Assembly: GCA_964449375.1 (NCBI GenBank)
Contig: CAYVAS010000001.1
Coordinates: forward strand, 57,437 to 121,436
Source of the DNA: JAFDWI01 sp964449375
GTDB taxonomy: Bacteria > Actinomycetota > Acidimicrobiia > Acidimicrobiales > Iamiaceae
DNA length: 64,000 nucleotides
Reading direction: 5' to 3'
Part shown: positions 36,912 to 44,549 of the stretch, piece after piece
Numbering within the stretch: position 1 is the stretch's first letter
How the letters are laid out: every line of letters begins with the position of its first letter
The notes under the pieces: generated by a model
Seen by the model: the letters and a program-made list of their open reading frames with translations, nothing else
The model's database searches: none
Told to the model about the DNA's origin: nothing
Program-made: the position numbers and the translations under genes

Positions 36912-38162
36912 TCATCGGGTGGCGGCGGGCTCGCCTCGGGGGGTGCGGTCGGGGCTCAGGAACCACACGATCACCCCGATCGCAGGAAACACCGCGCCGG
37001 CCACACAGATCGCGGTCCAGCCGTGGGCCCCGTAGAGCCATGCGGACAGTGCGCTGCCCGCCGCCCCGGCGGCGAAGTAGGCGGTCATGTAGGCGGTGTT
37101 CACCCGGCTTCCCGCGTCGGGCCGCAGGGTGTAGATCTCGTGCTGGTTGGTGATGTGGGTGCCCTGGATGCCCAGCTCGAGCAGCGCCACGGCCACGGCG
37201 AGCACCGCGACGGAGGCGGCGCCGGTCGCGGCGAGCGCGAACCCGACCACGGTCGCGGCCAGAAACAGCCCGGTCTGGAGCCGGCCGTGGCCCCGGTCGG
37301 CTCCCCGCCCGGCGAGTTGAGCCGCCACCGCGCCGGCCACCCCGAACAGGGTGAACAGGCCGATCTGGGCGTCACTCCAGCCGAAGGGTTCTTCGGCGAG
37401 CAGAAATGCGATCGAGGTCCAGAACACCCCGAAGCTGGCGAAGGTCACCGCGCCGTAGACCATCCGTTCCCGCAGCACCGCTTCGGTGCGGACCAGGTCC
37501 ACCACCGAGCCCAACAGGCGCCCGTAGGGCATGGCGGCGACCGGGGGCACCTCGGGCAGGCGGCGCCGCAGCCACACCAGCACGACGAGCATCGCGGCGG
37601 CGGCCACCAGGAACATCCCCCGCCACCCCAGCACCTCGCCCAGCAGGCCGGCGACCACCCGGGACCCGAGGATCCCCAGCAACAGACCGGTCATGATGTT
37701 GCCCAGCACCGCGCCGCGTTCGTGGGGACCGGCGAGGCTTGCTGCCAGCGGGATCAGCACCTGGCCCACGACCGTGGCCACCCCCACGACCAGCGCGGCG
37801 GCGCCCAGCACCTGCCAGCCCGGGGCCACGGTCATGATGAGCAGCCCGGTCACGGCCAGTCCGAGCAGGACGGTGATCAGCTTGCGGCGATCGACCTGGT
37901 CGCCGAGGGGCACCACGAAGGCGAGGCCCAGGGCATAGCCGATCTGGGAGGCGGTGACCATCAGCCCCACGCTGGTGGTCGAGGCGTCGAAGGTCTCGGC
38001 GATCGCGGCGAGCAGAGGCTGGGCGTAGTAGTTGTTGGCGACGACCAGACCGGTGCTGACCGCGAACACCGTGACCAGCGCGCGGCCCATCCGCCCGGCC
38101 GGCGCGGGGCCGGGCACGGACCGATCCTCCGGTCCTTGCGCGGGCGTCGCCTCGTCGGTCAT
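36912..38162 (-). CDS. MFS transporter
   Basis: 416 residues from ATG 38162; the frame upstream runs through tandem repeats and a hairpin and is not coding. Twelve membrane helices. The loop 2-3 signature is GLAFVVPLGDQVDRRKL, and NNYYAQPLL near helix 1 is typical of the EmrD/YgaY-like drug-efflux group. The C-terminal half includes QGTHITNQHEIYTLRP, also seen in that group. Export substrate unknown. It follows the mycofactocin operon on the same strand beyond a strong hairpin, so it is probably transcribed separately. Confidence 0.88.
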   Translation of the reverse strand: MTDEATPAQGPEDRSVPGPAPAGRMGRALVTVFAVSTGLVVANNYYAQPLLAAIAETFDASTTSVGLMVTASQIGYALGLAFVVPLGDQVDRRKLITVLLGLAVTGLLIMTVAPGWQVLGAAALVVGVATVVGQVLIPLAASLAGPHERGAVLGNIMTGLLLGILGSRVVAGLLGEVLGWRGMFLVAAAAMLVVLVWLRRRLPEVPPVAAMPYGRLLGSVVDLVRTEAVLRERMVYGAVTFASFGVFWTSIAFLLAEEPFGWSDAQIGLFTLFGVAGAVAAQLAGRGADRGHGRLQTGLFLAATVVGFALAATGAASVAVLAVAVALLELGIQGTHITNQHEIYTLRPDAGSRVNTAYMTAYFAAGAAGSALSAWLYGAHGWTAICVAGAVFPAIGVIVWFLSPDRTPRGEPAATR

Positions 38163-38198
38163 GTGAGCACCATCCTCAGAGCATTGCCCCTCGAGTAG

Positions 38199-38299
38199 AC
38201 CGACCCAAGAACCCGCCACCGAACCCAGCGAACCGACCCAAGAACCCGCCACCAAACCCCAGCGGACCGACCCAAGAACCCGCCACCGAACCCCAGCGG
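38199..38299. repeat. Three tandem copies of a 33-34-bp repeat
   Basis: Copies at 38199-38231 (33 bp), 38232-38265 and 38266-38299 (34 bp each) share ACCGACCCAAGAACCCGCCA followed by CC(G/A)AACC(C)CAGCG. Differences are one base indel and one or two substitutions. They lie between the MFS start and the operon-closing hairpin and are non-coding. They could bind a regulator of the MFS gene or be a minisatellite. Confidence 0.8.
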
Positions 38300-38313
38300 A
38301 CTCTCCCCAATCC

Positions 38314-38362
38314 GAAATTCGGAGGGAAAAGGCGGCATATCCACCTTTTCCCTCCGAATTTC
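38314..38362. terminator. Inverted repeat after mftE (copy B of a repeated hairpin)
   Basis: Arms 38314-38335 and 38341-38362 pair over 22 bp with one mismatch. They share GAAATTCGGAG-(C/G)-GAAAAGGCGGC with the hairpin at 23006-23054. The position, 58 bp after the mftE stop and before the MFS gene, fits a terminator for the mycofactocin operon. Confidence 0.75.
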
Positions 38363-38419
38363 GTCCGAGGGCGGCAGGCGACGGCCGCACCGGGAGTCAG
38401 GCGAGGGCCGCATCGGGGG

Positions 38420-39097
38420 TCAGGCGAGGGCGGTGACCAGGTCGGCGACCAGGCGGGCCACTAGCTCGTGGCCCTCGGTGGCCGAGGCGCCGGTGGGGTC
38501 GCCCAGCACCCCGTTGGGACTCACCTGGAGCACACCGTGGGCGCGCAACGCGTCGAACAGCTCGTCGATCGGTTCGGTCCGTCCCGGTTCAGCCAACTCC
38601 AGGCGGACCACCTCCGGGGCGATCGCCAGCAGCAGGGAGGTCTCGGTCCGCCCCGCGTGCGCGTCGGCGCCGGGCAACGACCACGACCACGCCGTCACCG
38701 CACGTCCCTCGGCGCCCAGTTTGGTCACCGCTGCGTCGAGGGCTTCGGCGTTGCCGCCGTGGCCGTTGACGAACACGACCCGGCGGTACGCGTCCGCCGA
38801 GCGTCCCAGTTCGATGAGCACCGTGGTCAGCGCGTCGGTGCCGATCGACAGGGTGCCGGGGAAGTCCGCGTGTTCGCCGCTCGCGCCGAAGGCAACTGGC
38901 GGGGCGACGTCCACGCGGCCGTCCAGCTCGTCGGCCGCGCCGCGGGCCAGAGCCGTGGCGATGCGGGTGTCGGTGTCCAGCGGAAGGTGCGGGCCGTGCT
39001 GTTCGGTGGATCCCACCGGCACCGCCAGCACCCGGTCTGCGGCGGTGGCGGCGACCTCGGACCAGGTGGCCGCGCCCAGCCCGGGCACGTCGTTCAC
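38420..39097 (-). CDS. mftE: Creatininase-family peptidase MftE
   Basis: 225 residues from GTG 39097, overlapping the ETF-beta-like stop by 4 bp. Metal-binding and catalytic blocks are AVPVGSTEQHGPHLPLDTDT, FVNGHGGNAEALDA and DAHAGRTETSLLLAI. MftE cuts the MftC-modified MftA C-terminus to release the Val-Tyr-derived core (AHDP). In most genomes it follows mftD; here it is the last gene of the operon, after the ETF/Fix genes. The in-frame sequence upstream of 39097 is not protein-like. Confidence 0.92.
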   Translation of the reverse strand: MNDVPGLGAATWSEVAATAADRVLAVPVGSTEQHGPHLPLDTDTRIATALARGAADELDGRVDVAPPVAFGASGEHADFPGTLSIGTDALTTVLIELGRSADAYRRVVFVNGHGGNAEALDAAVTKLGAEGRAVTAWSWSLPGADAHAGRTETSLLLAIAPEVVRLELAEPGRTEPIDELFDALRAHGVLQVSPNGVLGDPTGASATEGHELVARLVADLVTALA

Positions 39098-39966
39098 TCC
39101 CGGGGCGCCCGCGGCCCGAGTCCCCATTCGCCGAGCTGATCCAGGATCGCGTCGGCGGCCTCGGCGGGTTCGGCTTCGATCGTTGCGGCGACCCGGGTGG
39201 GGCCGGCGACGCCGGTGAGGTCGCGGATGCGTTCCAGCGCGGTGGCGCCTTCCGGGCCGGGGACGACCTGGGTGGGCGGGCGCCACGGCCGTGGCAGCAT
39301 CTCGGGGCCGGCGTCGATCGCGGTCTCGGGTCGGCGAACCTCGATCTCGGCCGCGTCGGTGGCCAGGACCGCCCGCAGTCCGGCCCGACGCAGGGTGGCG
39401 ACCGAGCCTTCCACCGACAGCACCGCCGGGGCGTGCACGGCCAGTCGTTCTCGCGCGCCGCGGTCCAAGCGCCGCACCACCTCGGCTCGACCCGGCTCGG
39501 CGGGGTCCACGCCGATCAGCCCGAGGGCCTGTTCGGCGCGCAGGTGGTGAGCCAGGTATGCGGGTACCGATGCGGTCGCCACGTCGGACCCGTGCACGCC
39601 CGCGACCACGAAGGGCACTCCCCCGGCGGTGCCGGCGAGGCCGCCGACGGTGTCGGCCAGCGCCGCGGCGACCTGCTCGGGTGGGCCGTCGTCGGGCGCG
39701 TCGATGCGGACCGCCCGGTCCGCTCCCACCGACCGTGCCTCGAAAAGGACCACCTCGGCGAGGGCGCCGCCCGCGCTCAGCGCGACGACCGGACACCGCC
39801 AGGTTTCGCCGAGTTGCAGGGCGACCTCGAGCGCGGCGGCGTCCGCGGTGGAGATCACCGCGCCGCGGTCGTCCACCTCGACCACCCCGGTGAGGGGCTC
39901 GACGGTGATCCGGCCGACCGCCGGGGCGAGCACGGCGACGACCAGCGGTGACGCGGCGGTGCTCAT
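39094..39966 (-). CDS. ETF beta subunit homolog of the mycofactocin operon
   Basis: 290 residues from ATG 39966. The EtfB fold is recognisable (AALEVALQLGETWRCPVVALS, AVRIDAPDD, PFVVAGVHGSDVATAS) but diverges strongly from the etfB at 8805-9584, with a degenerate recognition loop. It overlaps the ferredoxin-like gene upstream and mftE downstream by 4 bp each. It probably pairs with the alpha-like subunit at 41566-42552 to carry electrons from a mycofactocin-linked donor to the FixC-like protein. Confidence 0.83.
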   Translation of the reverse strand: MSTAASPLVVAVLAPAVGRITVEPLTGVVEVDDRGAVISTADAAALEVALQLGETWRCPVVALSAGGALAEVVLFEARSVGADRAVRIDAPDDGPPEQVAAALADTVGGLAGTAGGVPFVVAGVHGSDVATASVPAYLAHHLRAEQALGLIGVDPAEPGRAEVVRRLDRGARERLAVHAPAVLSVEGSVATLRRAGLRAVLATDAAEIEVRRPETAIDAGPEMLPRPWRPPTQVVPGPEGATALERIRDLTGVAGPTRVAATIEAEPAEAADAILDQLGEWGLGPRAPRE

Positions 39967-40271
39967 GCCTTGCGGAACACCACCCCGTGACCGCCGTCGG
40001 GGTAGGTCCAGGAGATCGCCCCTTCGGTGTTGCACACCATGTAACAGGTGCCGCATTCGAAGCACTGCTCGTAGTTGAACACGATGCCGCCGTCGGCCCG
40101 GGGTACGAACAGGTCCGCGGGACACGCGGTCACACACGCCTGGGTGGTGCAACCCTGGCACTGGTCACCGTCGACGACGATGTGGGGGCGTTCACCTACC
40201 CGGAACTCCACGGTCTCCATCCGGTCGGTGAAGCTCACCGGCGGGTACTCGGTGTGGGCATCGTCGGTCAT
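39963..40271 (-). CDS. FixX-like ferredoxin
   Basis: 102 residues from ATG 40271. Two cysteine groups: CQGCTTQACVTACPADLF and CFECGTCYMVCN, enough for one [4Fe-4S] cluster and possibly more. The context sequence EFRVGERPHIVVD and the closing GGHGVVFRKA match FixX partners of ETF:quinone oxidoreductases. In FixC/FixX systems this protein forms the iron-sulfur part of the quinone reductase. Overlaps by 4 bp with both neighbours. Confidence 0.88.
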   Translation of the reverse strand: MTDDAHTEYPPVSFTDRMETVEFRVGERPHIVVDGDQCQGCTTQACVTACPADLFVPRADGGIVFNYEQCFECGTCYMVCNTEGAISWTYPDGGHGVVFRKA

Positions 40272-41569
40272 CCGAACGACCTCCAGATCTCGCGTCCGTC
40301 CCGGGCCAGGTCGCGCAGCCGCACGCCGTGGCGGCGCAGCGCGGCGCGGGCGATCCGGCCCAGGCCGGGCTTGGGCGTGGGGTTCTCCACGGTGAACATG
40401 CCCTGGGCGATGTCGCACATGACCGCGGGATACCGCTGTTGGACCCGTTCGCCCAGGATGAGGTGCGGCACGTTGCGCAGTTTGGTGTGGTCGGCGAGCA
40501 CGAAGTTGGCTTCGATCTCGCTGCGGTACTCGGCGAGCGCCGCATGGGGCAGGTTCGACCGGGCGGCACGGGCGGCGACCCGACCGGCGACCGCGCCCGA
40601 CCCGATCGCGAAGTTCACGCCCTCCAACCAGATTCCCGCGGCCAGACACATCGCGGCGGCGTCGCCGGCCACGAGCATCCCGTCGCGGCCCAGCTCGCCC
40701 ATGGCGTCGCGGCCGCCTTCGGGGATCAGGTGTGCGGAGTACTCCACGATCTCGCCGCCCTCGACCAGAGGGGCGACCGAGGGGTGGGCCTTGAACTCGG
40801 CGATGATGTCCTCGGGACGCCGCCGCGCCGCGGCGAGTTCGGGCAGGCGCAGCACCACCCCCACCGCGACGGTGTCGAGGTTGGTGTAGATGAACGCCCC
40901 GCCGGGGATGTCACCGGTGGAGCCCACGACCTCGATGTCGACCCCGTCGGTGCCCCGGATCCCGAAGCGCGCCTCGAGCAGGTCGCGGGGCAGGCGCAGG
41001 GTCTCTTTGACTCCGAGGGTGTAGTTGCCCGCGGAGGTGTCCCCGGCGATGCCGGCCTCCTTGGCCAGAAAGGTGTTCACCCCGTCGCAGGCGATCACCA
41101 TCGGGGCGTGCAGGTCGCCGTCGGCCCGGTCGGTGCGCACCCCGACGATGCGTGGCCCGTCGGTGAGCAGCCCGGTGACCACGGTGTCGCACACCAGGGT
41201 GGCGCCCGCCGCGGTGGCGTGGCCGGCGAGCCAGGCGTCGAACTCGGCGCGGTAGACGGTGGCCCCGTTGTAGGGGGCGCGGCCCCAGTCCTCGGTGCGG
41301 AAGTCCACGGTGAAGGACCGGTCGCCGTCGAGCATCATGGTGCCCCGGCGGGTGATCCAGCGCTGCACCGGCATCTCGTCGTACCAGTCGGGCACCAGCG
41401 AGTCGAGGATGCGGCCGTAGACGACTCCGCCGAACATGTTCTTGGACCCGGGGAACGGGCCACGTTCGATCAGCGCGACCCGGGCGCCGGCGCGCGCGGC
41501 GGTGAGCGCGGCGGCCGATCCGGCCGGGCCGGCGCCGACCACGATGACGTCGAAGTCGCGGTCGCTCAT
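40268..41569 (-). CDS. FixC-like flavoprotein (ETF:quinone oxidoreductase type)
   Basis: 433 residues. FAD site FDVIVVGAGPAGSAAALTAARAGARVALIERG, GSKNMFGG and the second FAD motif DGMLVAGDAAAMCLAAG. Helical segments toward the C-terminus could contact the membrane. With the FixX-like ferredoxin it should take electrons from ETF and reduce quinone. It lies within the mycofactocin operon, overlapping the ETF-alpha-like and ferredoxin genes by 4 bp, so it is a dedicated copy. Confidence 0.88.
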   Translation of the reverse strand: MSDRDFDVIVVGAGPAGSAAALTAARAGARVALIERGPFPGSKNMFGGVVYGRILDSLVPDWYDEMPVQRWITRRGTMMLDGDRSFTVDFRTEDWGRAPYNGATVYRAEFDAWLAGHATAAGATLVCDTVVTGLLTDGPRIVGVRTDRADGDLHAPMVIACDGVNTFLAKEAGIAGDTSAGNYTLGVKETLRLPRDLLEARFGIRGTDGVDIEVVGSTGDIPGGAFIYTNLDTVAVGVVLRLPELAAARRRPEDIIAEFKAHPSVAPLVEGGEIVEYSAHLIPEGGRDAMGELGRDGMLVAGDAAAMCLAAGIWLEGVNFAIGSGAVAGRVAARAARSNLPHAALAEYRSEIEANFVLADHTKLRNVPHLILGERVQQRYPAVMCDIAQGMFTVENPTPKPGLGRIARAALRRHGVRLRDLARDGREIWRSFG

Positions 41570-42552
41570 CGGGTCGCCTCGTCGGTGGTGGCGAGTCGGT
41601 GCTGCAACTCGGTGATCACGGCGGGCGCGTCGGCGACGATGGCCAGGTCCGAGAGCTGCATCATCGGACAGTGCGGGTCGGTGTTGACCGAGATCACCTG
41701 GTCGGGGTTGCCCAGTCCGGCGGTGTGCTGGACCGCTCCGGAGATTCCGAAGGCCACGTAGGTGCGGGGGTCGACGACCACACCGGTGGTGCCGATCTGG
41801 CGGTCGTGGTGCACCCAGCCTTCGTCGGTGACCACCCGGGTGGCGCCCAGGGAGGCGTCGAGGTGTTCGGTGATGTCGCGCAGCGTGTCGACCGCGGCGG
41901 CGGTGCCCACGCCGGCGCCGACCCCGATGATGAAGGGCGCTTCGGACAGATCCATCGTCGCGGCGTCCGCGGCGGCGACCTCCAGCACGGTCGCGTCCAC
42001 GGCAGGGGGCCCGGCCACGGCGAAACCCTCAAGCGCCGAAGGGGCCACGGGTTCGCCGATGGTCGTGCGGGGTGCGGCGCCCACACCGGTCTGACAGGTC
42101 GCGACCAGCGGCAGGGTGATGCGCACCTCGGCCTGGGCGCGCCCTGCGGCGCGGGGCACCAGGGCCCGGCGAGAGTCGAGTGTCACCACGCCGGCCACCA
42201 GAGGCCGGGCCAGCTCGGCGGCCAGGCGGGGCGCGAGGTCGCGACCGTCGGCGGACGCGGCGGCCAATACCACGTCGGCGTCGGTGAGGGTCGGGGTGGC
42301 GGCCAGCGCCGCCGCCCAGGCGCCGGGAGCGAAGTCGCCGGCTTCGGCGAGCCGCATCGCAACGTCGGCGAAGTCCGCGTCGGCCAGCGCGGCAGCGGCG
42401 TCGTCGGTCCCGGAACCCACCAGCACCGCGGTGAGCGCGCCCGGGTCACCGGTCAGGTCCAGGGCCAGGCCCAACGCGTCGGTCGCTCCCGCGGCGGGCT
42501 CGCCGGCGCGCACGGGCACCACCACGGTCACCGTCGGTGAACCGTGGCTCAC
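41566..42552 (-). CDS. ETF alpha subunit homolog of the mycofactocin operon
   Basis: 328 residues from GTG 42552, overlapping the flavoenzyme stop by 4 bp. The C-terminal FAD domain is clear (FIIGVGAGVG, GWVHHDRQIGTTGVVVDP, YVAFGISGAVQHTAGLG, VNTDPHCPMMQLSDLA). The N-terminal half is Ala-rich and divergent. The FAD-binding Gly/Arg motif is altered compared with EtfA at 7817-8785, where GGRGLG is present. NCBI families name such proteins mycofactocin-associated ETF alpha; I infer it forms a dimer with the beta homolog at 39094. Confidence 0.85.
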   Translation of the reverse strand: MSHGSPTVTVVVPVRAGEPAAGATDALGLALDLTGDPGALTAVLVGSGTDDAAAALADADFADVAMRLAEAGDFAPGAWAAALAATPTLTDADVVLAAASADGRDLAPRLAAELARPLVAGVVTLDSRRALVPRAAGRAQAEVRITLPLVATCQTGVGAAPRTTIGEPVAPSALEGFAVAGPPAVDATVLEVAAADAATMDLSEAPFIIGVGAGVGTAAAVDTLRDITEHLDASLGATRVVTDEGWVHHDRQIGTTGVVVDPRTYVAFGISGAVQHTAGLGNPDQVISVNTDPHCPMMQLSDLAIVADAPAVITELQHRLATTDEATR

Positions 42553-44549
42553 CACTGGTCGTCACCGCCGATCGCGGCGCCGACCCGTTCGCCTTCGACG
42601 ACCGCGGCGTGGGCCCGGCGGGGCGCCACACAGTCACCGGCGCGGCGCACCGGCACCCCGGCGCCACGCAGCTCGTGGTACAGCTCGTCGGCGGGTTCGC
42701 CGGGCACGGCCAACACGATCCAGTCGGGGGTGCGGGTCTTCATGACCCCGGTGGGGTGGTGCAGCAGTTGCAGGGTGCCGGCGCCGGTGTCGCCGGCGGT
42801 GTCACCGTGGCCGGGCAGCTCGAATCCCTGGGCGACCAGTTCGATCGACTGGGTGATGCCCTTGGCCGAGGCGCGGATCCACCACTGTTCCAGGTCCAGG
42901 GTGATGCCCAGGTCCTGGCCCACGACCATGCCCGGGGTGATCACCTCGACCTCGCAGCCCCGGTCGGCGAGCAGCTCGGCCACCGAGGTGGCGTTGTGGA
43001 AGCCGATCTCGTCGAGCACCACCACCGTCCCGGTGGGGGCGACCGACCCGGCGAGCACGTCGGTCGCGTCCACGATGCGCTCGGCGTCGGCGGGGGCCCA
43101 CCAGGGTCGGGCGGGCCGGGCGCCGGTGGCGACCACGACCCGGTCGGCCGCGTACCGTTCGACTTCCAGGGGGGTCACGCGGGCACCGTAGCGAATGTCC
43201 ACACCGTTGCGGGTGGCCTCGCTGAGCTGGTTGCGGACCAGGTCGCCCAGCTCGGCGCGGTTGGGTACCGACGCGGCCAGACGCACCGTGCCCCCCGGGT
43301 GGTCGCCGGCTTCGAACACGGTGACGGTGTGGCCGTTGCGGGCCGCGGCGAGCGCGGCCTGCAGTCCGGCGGGGCCCGCGCCGGCGACCAGCACCCGCAG
43401 GCGCTTGGTCGGTTTGCGGCGCAGGCCGATGCGGGTGGCTTCCCGGCCGGTGCGGGGATTCTCGATGCAGCCCAGCCACCGGTTCAGTCCCATTCGGCCC
43501 ACGCATTCCTGGTTGCACGACAGGCACAGGCGCACGTCTTCGACGTTCTCGCTGCGGGACTTGGCGCCGAAGGCCGCGTCGGCGATCTGGCCGCGCACGA
43601 CTCCGACCAGGTCGCAGTGGCCTTCGGCGAGGGCCCGTTCGGCCTGCAGGGGGTCCTTGATGCGCCCCACGCCGACCACGGGCAGGTCGGTGACCTTGCG
43701 CAGCGCCGAGGGGATGAACGACGCGTAGCCGGGGGGCACGTGCATGGACGCCTCGATCATGAACAGCGACGCGGTGGCCACTCCGATGGAGGTGTTGAGG
43801 TAGTCGACCTTGCCGGTGGCCTCGACCATCTGGGCGATGCGGATCGCGTCGTCGATGGTGGTGCCCCCCTCGATGAGTTCGTCGCCGCAGATCCGCACGC
43901 CCAGGGCCAGGGTGGGGCCGATCGCGGCGCGCACCGCGTCGACGAGTTCCAGCAGCAGCCGGGCCCGGTTGGTGAGGGATCCGCCGTAGTCGTCGGTGCG
44001 CCGGTTGGTGACCGGCGACAGGAACCCGCGCACGATCGACGAGTGGGAGCACTGCAGTTCGATGCCGTCGAAGCCGCCTTCGGCGCAGCGTTCGGCGACC
44101 TGGGCGTAGCCGGCGACGACCTCGGCGATCTCGGTGGCGTCGATGGCTTTTGGCACCTCGCGGAAAAGCGGGTCGGCCACCGCCGAGGGCGCCCACACGG
44201 GCCGCCGGGAGTACATCGAGGAGGCCTGGCCGCCGTTGTGGTTGATCTGGGCGAAGATCGGGGTGCCGTGGGCGTGCACGGCTTCGGTGATGCGTCGGTA
44301 GCCCTCCAGCACCTCGGGGTCGAAACCGTGGATGAGCTTCTCGTAGGGCCAGTCGGTGGGGTGGGTGGAGTGTTCTTCGGTGATGATCAGCCCGGTGCCG
44401 CCCCGGGCGCGTTCGGCGTAGTACGCGGCGTGCCGTTCGCTGGGTCGGCCGTCTTCGGCGTAGTTGGTGAGGTGCGCGGCGAACACGATCCGGTTGGCCA
44501 CGGTGACCGGGCCGATCTGCAGCGGGGTGTAGAGCAGCTTGGTGGTCAT
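42549..44549 (-). CDS. Mycofactocin-associated FadH/OYE-type oxidoreductase 2
   Basis: 666 residues from ATG 44549, overlapping the previous stop by 4 bp. N-terminal OYE-type TIM barrel with FMN (VANRIVFAAHLTNYAEDG, GFDGIELQCSHSSIVRGFLS, VGVGRIKDPLQAE). The Fe-S cysteines are in LCLSCNQECVG and WLGCIENP. C-terminal NAD(P)H/FAD domain starts at RVLVAGAGPAGLQAAL. The architecture is that of 2,4-dienoyl-CoA reductase. Families of this type occur near mycofactocin genes and their substrate is unknown. The upstream frame extension to 44669 is non-coding overlap. Confidence 0.88.
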   Translation of the reverse strand: MTTKLLYTPLQIGPVTVANRIVFAAHLTNYAEDGRPSERHAAYYAERARGGTGLIITEEHSTHPTDWPYEKLIHGFDPEVLEGYRRITEAVHAHGTPIFAQINHNGGQASSMYSRRPVWAPSAVADPLFREVPKAIDATEIAEVVAGYAQVAERCAEGGFDGIELQCSHSSIVRGFLSPVTNRRTDDYGGSLTNRARLLLELVDAVRAAIGPTLALGVRICGDELIEGGTTIDDAIRIAQMVEATGKVDYLNTSIGVATASLFMIEASMHVPPGYASFIPSALRKVTDLPVVGVGRIKDPLQAERALAEGHCDLVGVVRGQIADAAFGAKSRSENVEDVRLCLSCNQECVGRMGLNRWLGCIENPRTGREATRIGLRRKPTKRLRVLVAGAGPAGLQAALAAARNGHTVTVFEAGDHPGGTVRLAASVPNRAELGDLVRNQLSEATRNGVDIRYGARVTPLEVERYAADRVVVATGARPARPWWAPADAERIVDATDVLAGSVAPTGTVVVLDEIGFHNATSVAELLADRGCEVEVITPGMVVGQDLGITLDLEQWWIRASAKGITQSIELVAQGFELPGHGDTAGDTGAGTLQLLHHPTGVMKTRTPDWIVLAVPGEPADELYHELRGAGVPVRRAGDCVAPRRAHAAVVEGERVGAAIGGDDQW

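Noticed and set aside
36912..38390. Longer form of the MFS protein beginning upstream of 38162
   Set aside because: The extension would translate the tandem repeats and half of the operon-closing hairpin. The ATG at 38162 leads directly into a normal MFS N-terminus.
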